Below, piece after piece: positions 1-7,976 of a stretch of DNA of 64,000 bases. This DNA comes from Iodidimonas sp. SYSU 1G8 (lineage in GTDB: Bacteria > Pseudomonadota > Alphaproteobacteria > SMXS01): assembly GCF_039655775.1 (NCBI RefSeq), contig NZ_JBBYXJ010000001.1, forward strand, positions 310,001 to 374,000, in the 5' to 3' direction. The translations under genes were made by a program, and so were the position numbers. Position 1 is the stretch's first letter. The number at the start of each line of letters is the position of its first letter. The notes below the pieces were generated by a model. It was not told where the DNA came from. It did no database searches and worked only from the letters and a program-made list of their open reading frames with translations.

Positions 1-778
1 CCGCGATGGTGAAGGGGAAGCGCCGATGCGGGTTGAACAGCCGGTCGAGGTCGAGTTTGCCCTGAATGGCGAGCGTGCCGAGAACCATGCCGGCCATGAA
101 CACAATCTGCCAGGCCATCAAATTGAAGTGCCCCCGCATGGCCAGTCCGTCCTGGGCGGCGCCGAGTCCAGCATTCATGGTGTTGGCGAGCGGCAGATGC
201 AATCCGATCTGTACCGCGAACCAGAGCAGGCCGGACAACGCGGCGACCCAGTGCCACTTGCCCTTGACGCAGAGCCATAGCAGCGGCGGGGCCGCCGTCA
301 GGTAGACGATATATTGGGGCAGGATGTCCATGTAGGTGGGCTGGTAGAGCAGCGTCAGCGCCGCCGCCAGATAGGCATATCCGCCGCCCACGAGGCCCTC
401 CAGCCATGGCTGCCAGGCGCTGGCGGCATTGGGAATGATGCGCATCAGGATAAGCACGGCGGCCAGGCACCCGGCGGCATAGGCGAACAGTTCAAGGGCA
501 CGGCGCCACATGATCGGCCCGGCCGTCGCCAGACCTTTCTCTGCCATGCGCCGCGTGTAAACCATGCCGATGAGCAGGCCCGACAGGAAGACGAAACCGG
601 GTGCATCCTGTACGAAGCTCAGTTCAGCATGGTTGATCTTGACCAGCATGTAGCTGCCCTGAAACGACAGATGATTGAGCAGCATGAAAACGAGAAAATA
701 CCCGCGCATGCCATCAAGGATGACAAATCGCTCTGGACTGCCTTTGCCGACTGTTCGCGCGCCGGGTGAAGATGTCAT
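1..778 (-). CDS. OpgC-type membrane acyltransferase (C-terminus cut by window edge)
   Basis: About 259 codons are visible before the gene runs off the left edge. I translated it from the complement: it starts at an ATG ending at 778, with AAGGAAAA just upstream, and soon shows ILDGMRGYFLVFMLLNH, the D-G-x-R-G entry to the first membrane helix seen in OpgC proteins. FLSGLLIGMVYTRR and further hydrophobic segments follow, about seven in all. Known OpgC proteins add succinyl groups to periplasmic glucans at the inner membrane. It is divergent from the aldo/keto reductase gene. No opgG or opgH lies beside it in the visible sequence. A related acyltransferase-3 protein is the alternative; the substrate is inferred only. 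Confidence 0.75.
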   Translation of the reverse strand, partial: MTSSPGARTVGKGSPERFVILDGMRGYFLVFMLLNHLSFQGSYMLVKINHAELSFVQDAPGFVFLSGLLIGMVYTRRMAEKGLATAGPIMWRRALELFAYAAGCLAAVLILMRIIPNAASAWQPWLEGLVGGGYAYLAAALTLLYQPTYMDILPQYIVYLTAAPPLLWLCVKGKWHWVAALSGLLWFAVQIGLHLPLANTMNAGLGAAQDGLAMRGHFNLMAWQIVFMAGMVLGTLAIQGKLDLDRLFNPHRRFPFTIA

Positions 779-944
779 GCCGGTTTTCCTTGTCGTGTCT
801 GGCCGGGTCACGTTTGCATGTAGTTGTAGAAATTGACGGATTGGGTCCACCATGGGGCCGAAAGATGACTTTTGCCGCCACATGACGTGACCTCGGGGCC
901 TGCCGTTCTATGTTTCGGTAAGCCAGTCGTGCCGGAGGATTGCC

Positions 945-1868
945 ATGAACAGCTCATTCTCGCCTGACCGCCGCGCTGTTCTCGGCCTGCTCGCGGCATC
1001 GGGCGCCCTGGCCGCCATGCCGGCCCTCGCACAGCCCGCGCCCCCGTTGAAGCGCCCCATCCCATCGACAGGAGAGACGCTGCCCGTCATCGGGCTGGGA
1101 AGCTGGCAGACGTTCAACGTCGGAGACGACCGGGCGCTACGCGACGGCTGCGCCGATGTGATGAAGGCGTTTTTCGATCTCGGCGGCACCATGATCGATT
1201 CCTCGCCCATGTACGGCTCGTCCCAGCCGGTCATTGGCTATGGGCTGCAGAAGCTCGGCAAGACGCGCGCGGTGTTTTCCGCCGACAAGGTCTGGATTTC
1301 GTCCGGCGACGAGGGGCCGAGTCAGATCGAACAATCGCGGCAGTACTGGCGGGTGCCGTACTTCCACCTGATGCAGGTCCACAATCTGCGCTCGTGGGAA
1401 GCGCAGCTCGAGACATTGCAGGCCATGAAGCAGGCGAAGCGTCTTCGCTATGTGGGCATCACCACGTCACATGGACGACGGCATGATGAGTTCGAACGGA
1501 TCATGCGCGATCATGAACTGGACTTCATCCAGGTCACCTACAACATCCTCGACCGCGAGGTGGAGCAGCGCATCCTGCCGCTGGCCCGGGAAAAAGGCAT
1601 CGCGGTGATCGCCAACAGGCCGTTCCGGCAAGGCGACCTGATCGCGGCCGTGCAGCGCCACGAGCTGCCGGACTGGGCGGCCGAGATCGACTGCGCGAAC
1701 TGGGCACAGTTCCTGCTGAAGTTCGTGATCTCCCATCCCGCGATGACCTGCGCCATTCCGGCGACCAGCCGGGTCGATCATCTTCGCGAGAACATGGGCG
1801 CGGCGCGCGGTCGGCTGCCGGATGAGGCCATGCGCAGGCGGATGGCTGCGCATGTCGGTCAGCTCTGA
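945..1868 (+). CDS. Aldo/keto reductase with Tat-like signal peptide
   Basis: A 307-residue aldo/keto reductase, an NADPH-dependent carbonyl reductase fold. The N-terminus carries SPDRRAVLGLLAASG followed by a hydrophobic stretch and an ALAQ cleavage site, a twin-arginine export signal, so the enzyme should be folded in the cytoplasm and act in the periplasm. The catalytic tetrad is readable: Asp and Tyr in IDSSPMYG, Lys in FSADKVW, His in MQVHN. The ATG follows GGAGGATTGCC. It overlaps the next gene at TGATG, so the two are probably co-translated. Periplasmic members of this family are known but their substrates mostly are not; I cannot name one here. Confidence 0.85.
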   Translation: MNSSFSPDRRAVLGLLAASGALAAMPALAQPAPPLKRPIPSTGETLPVIGLGSWQTFNVGDDRALRDGCADVMKAFFDLGGTMIDSSPMYGSSQPVIGYGLQKLGKTRAVFSADKVWISSGDEGPSQIEQSRQYWRVPYFHLMQVHNLRSWEAQLETLQAMKQAKRLRYVGITTSHGRRHDEFERIMRDHELDFIQVTYNILDREVEQRILPLAREKGIAVIANRPFRQGDLIAAVQRHELPDWAAEIDCANWAQFLLKFVISHPAMTCAIPATSRVDHLRENMGAARGRLPDEAMRRRMAAHVGQL

Positions 1869-2536
1869 TGGATCACTGGCTCAGTTACAGCCTGGAAGAC
1901 TTCCTGCTGTTTTCGCCCAGCACCTACTACCGTCTGTTCGAAAGCCTGAACGTGTCGGCCTGGCCGCTGCATCTGGTCACGCTGGCGTTTGGCGTGCTCC
2001 TTGTCGCGATGCTCCGGCGACAGGTGTGGTGGCGCGGTTACGCGATAGCCACCGGCCTCGCCGCCTGCTGGCTGTGGGTCGCATGGGCGTATCATCTGGA
2101 ACGGTATGCCGGGATAAACTGGGCCGCGCCGTGGCTGGCGGGCGCGTTCGCCGCGCAGGCGCTGCTGCTCATCTGGCTCGGCGTCATCCATAACCGGTTT
2201 TCCCCTGGCGCCGTCGAAGGCAGCGCGCGTTACGCGGCCCCTGCCTTTCTGCTGTTCGCGCTCGTGCTTCAGCCCCTGGCCGGACTCCTCGCCGGGCGCT
2301 CGTGGGCGGGCGCGGAAATATTCGGCATCGCGCCCGACCCGACGGTCACGGCGACGCTGGGGCTGGTGCTGCTGGCGTCCGGCGCCGCGCGCTGGATCTT
2401 GTTGGTTATTCCCGTGCTGTGGTGCGTGGTCAGCGGCGCGACCCTTCAGGCCATGGGATCGCCGGAGGCCTGGATGATGCCTTTGCTGGGGCTCGCCGCC
2501 ATCGTCGCGGCCGTCGCGGATCCGCGCCGCCGCTAG
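1868..2536 (+). CDS. DUF6064 family membrane protein
   Basis: A 222-residue integral membrane protein with six or seven hydrophobic segments. WPLHLVTLAFGVLL, the WLWVAWAYHL segment, INWAAPWLAGAFAAQ and LLIWLGV follow the pattern of the DUF6064 family as I remember it. No catalytic motif is visible and no function is known for the family. It overlaps the stop codon of the upstream reductase, so the two form a translationally coupled pair, but nothing shows that they act together. Confidence 0.75.
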   Translation: MDHWLSYSLEDFLLFSPSTYYRLFESLNVSAWPLHLVTLAFGVLLVAMLRRQVWWRGYAIATGLAACWLWVAWAYHLERYAGINWAAPWLAGAFAAQALLLIWLGVIHNRFSPGAVEGSARYAAPAFLLFALVLQPLAGLLAGRSWAGAEIFGIAPDPTVTATLGLVLLASGAARWILLVIPVLWCVVSGATLQAMGSPEAWMMPLLGLAAIVAAVADPRRR

Positions 2537-2622
2537 TCCGGGCGGCGGGAAGTGTCGTATATCTGCCGTCCATGAGTCGTCGCCGGCCCGCCGGCGCGCA
2601 TCAGCATTCAGGGGAGAAAGTC

Positions 2623-3051
2623 ATGTCGCGGCTGGAGAAGATTTTTGGCGGTTTGCCGGACAAGCCGGGCGCCGAGCACATGCGGACGCTGTTCGACCGC
2701 TACCGGGCGCTGATGACGAAAGGCGACCTCGATGGGATCGTGGCCCTGTTCGCGCCCGACGCGCGCTGGGAGGAGCCGGTCGGGACCGCGCCGGCCATCG
2801 GCCATGACGCCATCCGCGCCCGCTACAAGGCGGCGCTCGACGGCTCGGGCGGCTCGATCCCGGTCGAGGCGGAGGGCGCGGTACGGATCGCCGGCAACCG
2901 GGCGCTCGCCACGTCCATCGCCCGCGTCGCGCCCGACGGTCATCCGCTGATGGTCGAGAGCGCCAACGTCATCACCTGCGACGAGGACGGACTGATCACC
3001 GAAATGCTGGTCTATGTCGGCCCCACAAATTTCAAGCCGATCAAGGAGTAA
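2623..3051 (+). CDS. NTF2-like / SnoaL-fold protein, steroid isomerase-like
   Basis: A 142-residue cone-fold protein of the nuclear transport factor 2 superfamily. FDRYRALMTKGDLDGIVALF, then DARWEEPVGT and GHDAIRARY give the usual helix-strand opening of limonene epoxide hydrolase, ketosteroid isomerase and SnoaL relatives. The chosen ATG at 2623 follows GGGGAGAAAGTC; the frame is open further upstream but overlaps the previous gene and has no better start. The next gene follows after 4 bases and encodes a PPOX-fold flavoprotein, so the pair may serve one catabolic step. The substrate cannot be read from the sequence. Confidence 0.8.
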   Translation: MSRLEKIFGGLPDKPGAEHMRTLFDRYRALMTKGDLDGIVALFAPDARWEEPVGTAPAIGHDAIRARYKAALDGSGGSIPVEAEGAVRIAGNRALATSIARVAPDGHPLMVESANVITCDEDGLITEMLVYVGPTNFKPIKE

Positions 3052-3055
3052 GGCC

Positions 3056-3529
3056 ATGGTATCGCGCCGCGACCAGATCACCATGACGCCGGAAGAGCTG
3101 AAGGCGTTCATCCTCCGCGAACATACGCTCATCATCGTTTCCAACGGACCGCATGGCTTTCCCCATCCCATGCCCATGTTTTTCTATCTAGACGAGCAGG
3201 GGCGGTTTCTGGTGTCCACCTACGGCGCGAGCCAGAAGGTGGTGAACCTGAAGCGGGACCCGAAGGCGGCGCTGCTGATCGAGGCGGGCCATGATTATGC
3301 CGAGTTGCAGTCCATGATGGCCGAGGCGACCGCCGAGATCATCGAGGACAATGATTTCGTGGTGGAGACCATGATGAACATCCGCCGCCAGCGCGACCCG
3401 TCGAAGACCGATTTTCCGCCGGAAGAGATGGAAAGCATCCGCTATTCCGCCCGCAAGCGCGTGATCATCCGCTTCACGCCGGTCAAGACCATCAGCTGGG
3501 ACCACTCAAAGCTGGGCGGGACGTATTGA
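3056..3529 (+). CDS. Pyridoxamine 5'-phosphate oxidase-fold (PPOX) flavin or F420 protein
   Basis: A 157-residue split beta-barrel protein. MTPEELKAFILREHTLIIVS and GFPHPMPMFFYLDEQGRFLVS match the opening strands of PPOX-class enzymes that bind FMN or the deazaflavin F420 and reduce enoyl or quinone-like substrates; KVVNLKRDPKAALLIEAG is the usual following helix. The ATG at 3056 has AAGGAGTAAGG directly upstream, overlapping the stop of the NTF2-like gene. The cofactor is not decided by the motifs, and no F420 biosynthesis gene is in the window. Confidence 0.8.
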   Translation: MVSRRDQITMTPEELKAFILREHTLIIVSNGPHGFPHPMPMFFYLDEQGRFLVSTYGASQKVVNLKRDPKAALLIEAGHDYAELQSMMAEATAEIIEDNDFVVETMMNIRRQRDPSKTDFPPEEMESIRYSARKRVIIRFTPVKTISWDHSKLGGTY

Positions 3530-3583
3530 GGTTGGCCGACGCCTGATCGGGGCCGCCGCCGGTTCTGGCGTCCGGTGGACCTC

Positions 3584-4258
3584 TCAGATCAGTTGCCCGA
3601 TGCCGAACAGCAGCACCGAGATCGCGGCGCTGATCCTGATCGCTCTTTCCATTTTCACGACGAGGGGATCGGCTCGAGGGCCGGTTCTGATCTCGATCCC
3701 GGGCAACAGGGCCGTGACCGCCACCGCGAACGAGCCGGCGATGATCGCCAGAGAGGTGACGACAAGATCGGGTGTGACGTTCCAGGTGGCGATCCTGTAG
3801 AGGAGCCTGACGCCGAACAGCAGGATGGCGCCGAGCGCGAGGCCCAACAGCCCGGCGCCGATCAGTCCGTCCATCGGGAAATGCCAGGGACGGTGCTTGC
3901 TCAGAAAATCATAAATGGTGCCGGCTGCTGATTCCGCCCAGTAGGGGCTGTCGGCCTCGACGAAGACACCGGGTCCGCTATTGTAAAGATTGACGAGGAT
4001 CCGCCGCTGTCCCTCGGGCCTCTTCGTGCTGTCCCGCGCGGTGATGCTGACCATGTGCAGGCTGGGGGACAATCCCGGATTCGCCAGGAACTCGGCGGGA
4101 TCGTTGGCTCGGATTGTTGAAAGGCCACTGCTGTCCTTGATCCGGATTTTCACCGGGTCCGGCGAGAATTCGTCAGCGATCAGGGCGACCAGTTGCTCGA
4201 ACTCGGCGCGTCCCATCCGGACAGGCGGCAGGTTCTTGCTGATGGTGACACTGTTCAC
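3584..4258 (-). CDS. Unrecognised membrane protein, three C-terminal helices
   Basis: I do not recognise this 224-residue protein. The first 125 residues are soluble, mixed alpha/beta in composition. Three hydrophobic helices then follow, roughly 130-155, 165-187 and 205-222, with basic residues between them. No catalytic motif is evident. It lies 114 bp downstream of the GNAT-fold gene on the same strand, so it could be the last gene of the sphingolipid-side operon or an unrelated neighbour. GC content and codon use look like the surroundings. Confidence 0.6.
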   Translation of the reverse strand: MNSVTISKNLPPVRMGRAEFEQLVALIADEFSPDPVKIRIKDSSGLSTIRANDPAEFLANPGLSPSLHMVSITARDSTKRPEGQRRILVNLYNSGPGVFVEADSPYWAESAAGTIYDFLSKHRPWHFPMDGLIGAGLLGLALGAILLFGVRLLYRIATWNVTPDLVVTSLAIIAGSFAVAVTALLPGIEIRTGPRADPLVVKMERAIRISAAISVLLFGIGQLI

Positions 4259-4372
4259 GACGTGCAGGCCTCGTGCCGGGCGCGAGTGCCCCCATGGCCG
4301 CGCCGTCGTGCAAAGCTTGCCTGAAAGCCGGGGAGATGACGAGAGGCCTCGGGTACCGGCGCTGGGCGGTGC

Positions 4373-5524
4373 TTACAGCGGCTTCTCGTACATCCGGTAG
4401 GTTTTGTAGTGCCGGCACAGGATCATTTCGAGAATGCGCTGCATGGGCACGTTGCTCTCGAGAATCCACGAGAGTTCCGCTCGGCGGTAGCCGACCTCGC
4501 GTGTCGTGGCCTGGCGAATGGTCTCGATCAGCAACAGCGCCATCGACGCGCCGGCCAGCGTGCCCTGGAACTGCTTGCGCACGCCCATGAGCGGCACACG
4601 GCACTGGGTCGGCGACTTGACCAGCAGGCGCCAGGCCAGCTTGGCCCAGCCGAAGGGCAGCATGTTGCCGTTGAGGTCGCGGGCCGCCTGGTTGATGTCG
4701 GGCACGGTCAGCATGAAGGCGGTCGGGACGCCTTCCCACTCGGCGATCATGCAGCCCTGTTCCTTGATGAAAGGCTTCAGGTCGCGGCCCATCTTGTCGA
4801 TCTCGGCGTCGGTCATGGGGATGTAGCCCCAATTGTCGCGCCAGGCGTCGTTGAAGATGTCGATGATGATCTTCAGCTCGTCGGCGAAGTTCTTCTTGCT
4901 GACCCGGCGCAGCTTAAGCTTGTCCTGCTTGCGCGCCTTGTCGAGCAGGCGCTGCACGTTGCCGGGGAATTCGTGGGTTATGTTGAGATCGTACGCCCAG
5001 AGATCCTGGACCTTGGCATAGCCCATGGCCTCGACATGCTGGCCGTAATAGGGGCGGGCATGGCCCATGAGCAGGCGCGGCGGCTCGTCGAAGCCCTCGA
5101 CCAGCAGGCCGGATTCCTCGTTGATCGAGGGGCTGAACGGACCCAGCACGCGCGTCATGCCGCGGGCGCGCAGCCAGTCTTCGGCGGCATGGAACAGGGC
5201 GTCGAACACCAGCGGGTCGTCGACGGCCTCGAGGAAACCGAAATGGCCGGTGCCCGGTCCCTGGTGCTCCTGCGCCAGCCGGTCGACCTGCGCACTGATC
5301 CGCCCGACGGGCTTGCCGTCGATGCGGGCCAGGAAATAGGCCGCCTCGGCATGCTGGAAGAAGGGGTTCTTGCGCCGGTCGAGCATTTCGCGGCGCTCGA
5401 AGCGCAGCGGCGGCGTCCAGTAGGGATCGTCCCGGTACACCGTCCACGGAACACTGATGAAGGCCTCGAGATCGGCCTTCGTTACCACCTCGGCGACGTC
5501 GACGCCGCCTTCACCGAACCCCAT
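4373..5524 (-). CDS. bcerS: GNAT-fold acyltransferase, candidate bacterial ceramide synthase (bCerS)
   Basis: A 383-residue protein with a GNAT-like N-acyltransferase build: PWTVYRDDPYWTPPLR near the N-terminus, AAYFLARIDGKPVGRISAQ as the central strands, GHFGFLEAVDDP, then LGPFSPSINEESGLLVEGFD and a second acetyltransferase-like half. In Caulobacter crescentus a GNAT-family protein (bCerS) acylates 3-ketosphinganine and is encoded at one end of the sphingolipid locus; this gene has the same length class and the same place relative to spt and cerR. It starts 5 bases after the hydroxylase gene. The assignment is by fold and context; family members are often annotated only as N-acetyltransferase. 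Confidence 0.7.
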   Translation of the reverse strand: MGFGEGGVDVAEVVTKADLEAFISVPWTVYRDDPYWTPPLRFERREMLDRRKNPFFQHAEAAYFLARIDGKPVGRISAQVDRLAQEHQGPGTGHFGFLEAVDDPLVFDALFHAAEDWLRARGMTRVLGPFSPSINEESGLLVEGFDEPPRLLMGHARPYYGQHVEAMGYAKVQDLWAYDLNITHEFPGNVQRLLDKARKQDKLKLRRVSKKNFADELKIIIDIFNDAWRDNWGYIPMTDAEIDKMGRDLKPFIKEQGCMIAEWEGVPTAFMLTVPDINQAARDLNGNMLPFGWAKLAWRLLVKSPTQCRVPLMGVRKQFQGTLAGASMALLLIETIRQATTREVGYRRAELSWILESNVPMQRILEMILCRHYKTYRMYEKPL

Positions 5525-5529
5525 GGGCT

Positions 5530-6333
5530 TCAGGCCGCTTCGCGCTGGCGGCGGTCGCGGGGCGTTCCCGTATCGACACCGCCGGAGAGCTTGGCGACCC
5601 AGGGATACCGAGAGGCCATGCCTTCGTCATATCCCAGGTTGAACACGGTCGCGCTTTTCGGCGGACGGTTGGCGTTGGTGTACAGGGTGCCGAACAGGCG
5701 GTCCCACATGAAGTTGGTGATGCCGAAATTGCCCTGCTCGTTGTGGAAATGGTGCGCCATGTGCTGCTGTTTCATGCGCGCCAGGATCGGGTTCTTCGGC
5801 TTGTAGGACAGATGCTCGATGCAGTGGCAGAACTCGTAGAAGCAGGTGATCACCGCGCCGGTCGCCAGGCCGAACGCCGCGCCCGGCCAGCCGGCGAGGA
5901 CGTAGCCGACGGGCATGGTGGCTGCGGCGACGGTGGGCAGGGTGGTGTAGAGCGCGCCGAACAGGATGTGCAGGTCGTGCGGATCCTGGTGGTGATCGTA
6001 ATGGATGCGCTTCCATACCGGCGCGGTCAGCGGCGATTTCGCCAGCCAGTTGCCGTGCAGGATGAAGCGGTGGATGCCGTACCAGGCCAGCGGATAGATC
6101 AGGGCCGAGGCCAGACCTGTCAGCAGGAGCGGGCCGATGGGCGCGCCGCTGCTCAGGGCATAGGCGTAGCCGGCGATGGCGACGACGATGTAGGCTTGGA
6201 TTGCATAATACTGGAAGTACGCGACGGTGAGTTCCTTCAGCGTCATCTTGTCGAGATGGTGACGCCGCCGTTTCCAGAAGCCGATCTTGATCACGATGTC
6301 TTGCGTCCTGTTCAGCCTGCCTGCATGCCGCAC
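5530..6333 (-). CDS. Fatty acid hydroxylase superfamily protein, FA2H/Scs7-like
   Basis: A 267-residue membrane di-iron hydroxylase. The histidine boxes are intact: HRFILH (88-93), HYDHH (111-115), HCIEH (170-174) and HMAHHFH (191-197), followed by GNFGITNFMWDRLFGT. The last box and its tail resemble the FA2H/Scs7 group, which 2-hydroxylates the acyl chain of ceramides, more than the sterol C4 methyl oxidases. Two or three hydrophobic helix pairs anchor it. The GTG start at 6333 is uncertain; ATG at 6246 (MTLKELTVAYF) also fits. It sits between the flippase and bCerS candidate genes, so sphingolipid hydroxylation is the likely job. Confidence 0.8.
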   Translation of the reverse strand: MRHAGRLNRTQDIVIKIGFWKRRRHHLDKMTLKELTVAYFQYYAIQAYIVVAIAGYAYALSSGAPIGPLLLTGLASALIYPLAWYGIHRFILHGNWLAKSPLTAPVWKRIHYDHHQDPHDLHILFGALYTTLPTVAAATMPVGYVLAGWPGAAFGLATGAVITCFYEFCHCIEHLSYKPKNPILARMKQQHMAHHFHNEQGNFGITNFMWDRLFGTLYTNANRPPKSATVFNLGYDEGMASRYPWVAKLSGGVDTGTPRDRRQREAA

Positions 6334-6397
6334 TATAGCACGGTCGCCGGGAAAATAGTCCTCCTCGCGGGATTATCCAACGGGAAACGCCTGCATA

Positions 6398-7969
6398 TCA
6401 GCGTTCCACCAGGAACGGCATGCGCTTGGCTAGCTTCTTGGGCACGATCAACTGGGCGTCCTCGCGGGTGAATCCGACACGCACCAGTACGACGAGGGCG
6501 ACGAGCAGGATCACGATACCCAGGATGAAATAGCCCGTGCGCCACATGCCGTTGGTCGCCGTGTAAATGGTCGCCATGATGGCGGACAGGACCAGGGCTG
6601 TTCCGATGGGGCGCAGCAGGCGGCGGTCGTAGGGCTTCAGGCCGTAGATGTAGCGGACCTCCAGGAAGCCGAGGATCGCCGAGACGTTGATGCCGCCGGC
6701 CGCGGCGATGGCGGCCGCGACCATGCTACCGCGCAGGCCGCCGCCGAACAGCTCGGGCCGGGGGATCAGGAAATAGGCGAGCAGGGCGGTGACGATGACG
6801 CCGGCCGCGGCGTTGAGAAACGGAATGCGGTATTTGCCGATCATGGCGAGGATCGAGGTCGACGGGCCCCAGGTCACTTCGAGGCTGCGGCCGATGACGA
6901 GAATGAGCAGCGCGCCGGCGCCGGCGACGAATTCGGATCCGCTCTGGCGCAGCAGCTCGTGGCGATAGCAGATCACCAGCGTCGCCATGGGAATGAAGGC
7001 GGCCACGGAAACGCGCGTGGCGAAGGCCAGCATCTCGCGCAGCTTGGCCCGTTCCTCGAGCCCGCTATTGGCGGCCGCCAGCGGCGCCAGCACGTATTCG
7101 AAGCTCTCCCGGAACACGTTGAGCACGCTGACCAGCTTGCGCGCGGCCGCATAGACGCCGGCGGCCTCGGCGCCGCGCGCACCGGGCAGCATCACGTTGA
7201 GGAAGATGACCGGCAGCCAGGAATGCCATTTCTTGGCGAAGTTGGGCAGCATCATGCTGGAAGAGTAGAACACCATCTCCTTGCCCAGGCTGGCGCCGAG
7301 GCCGGTCCGCGCGATGAGGTGCTGAAGGCCGTAATGCTTGTGCACCAGCCGGAAGGCGAAGACGGCGGTGACGGCAAGGCCGATCAGGTGCGAGACGAAC
7401 AGGCCGAGCGAGACGAAGCCGATCACCCAGAACAGCACGCCGAACACGAGCCGGAACCCCTGTTCGTAGAAGATCCGCACCTTCACCTCCGGGCCGAAGA
7501 TGCTGCGCGCCCGGATCGCGCCCGTCGCCACCTCGATCATCGACCACAGCGGTACCGCCAACGCATAGAGCTGGATGATGAGCACCAGATGCCGGGAGTC
7601 GGCCTCGTTCGCGTTAATGATGCCCGCCAGCGCCGGCGCGAACGCCGCCATGGTGATGCCGACGAGGCAGGAGATGACCAGTGAGGTGTTGACCGCGTAT
7701 TTCAGGACCCGGCCGGCGCTGACGGCGTCGGCGGTGCCCGGAATGAAGCGCTGCAGCGCCATGGTCATGCCGAAATCGGAAATGATGGCGAGCCCCTGAA
7801 CGAGGCCCCAGAGCGTCATGAACAGACCGAAGGTCTGGGAACCGTACATCTGGGTGAACAGGAAGAAGCTGACGAGCTCGATCAGCGCGCCGCTGCGGCC
7901 CAGCAGCGCCAGGCCGGCGCCGCGTGCCATCACTGCCTTTGTCGATGGGCCGGGCGGCGCCGTGGACAT
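6398..7969 (-). CDS. Oligosaccharide flippase family protein (MATE/Wzx-like)
   Basis: A 523-residue polytopic protein with 12 to 14 hydrophobic segments. FFLFTQMYGSQTFGLFMTLW and the following FGMTMALQRFIPG are typical of the polysaccharide-biosynthesis flippases of the MOP superfamily, which move lipid-linked sugars across the inner membrane. It starts 7 bases after the lptG paralogue and lies upstream of the hydroxylase. No oligosaccharide polymerase or glycosyltransferase is next to it, so a role in moving a sphingolipid or its precursor is a reasonable but unproven inference from place. Confidence 0.8.
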   Translation of the reverse strand: MSTAPPGPSTKAVMARGAGLALLGRSGALIELVSFFLFTQMYGSQTFGLFMTLWGLVQGLAIISDFGMTMALQRFIPGTADAVSAGRVLKYAVNTSLVISCLVGITMAAFAPALAGIINANEADSRHLVLIIQLYALAVPLWSMIEVATGAIRARSIFGPEVKVRIFYEQGFRLVFGVLFWVIGFVSLGLFVSHLIGLAVTAVFAFRLVHKHYGLQHLIARTGLGASLGKEMVFYSSSMMLPNFAKKWHSWLPVIFLNVMLPGARGAEAAGVYAAARKLVSVLNVFRESFEYVLAPLAAANSGLEERAKLREMLAFATRVSVAAFIPMATLVICYRHELLRQSGSEFVAGAGALLILVIGRSLEVTWGPSTSILAMIGKYRIPFLNAAAGVIVTALLAYFLIPRPELFGGGLRGSMVAAAIAAAGGINVSAILGFLEVRYIYGLKPYDRRLLRPIGTALVLSAIMATIYTATNGMWRTGYFILGIVILLVALVVLVRVGFTREDAQLIVPKKLAKRMPFLVER

Positions 7970-7976
7970 CGATCCG

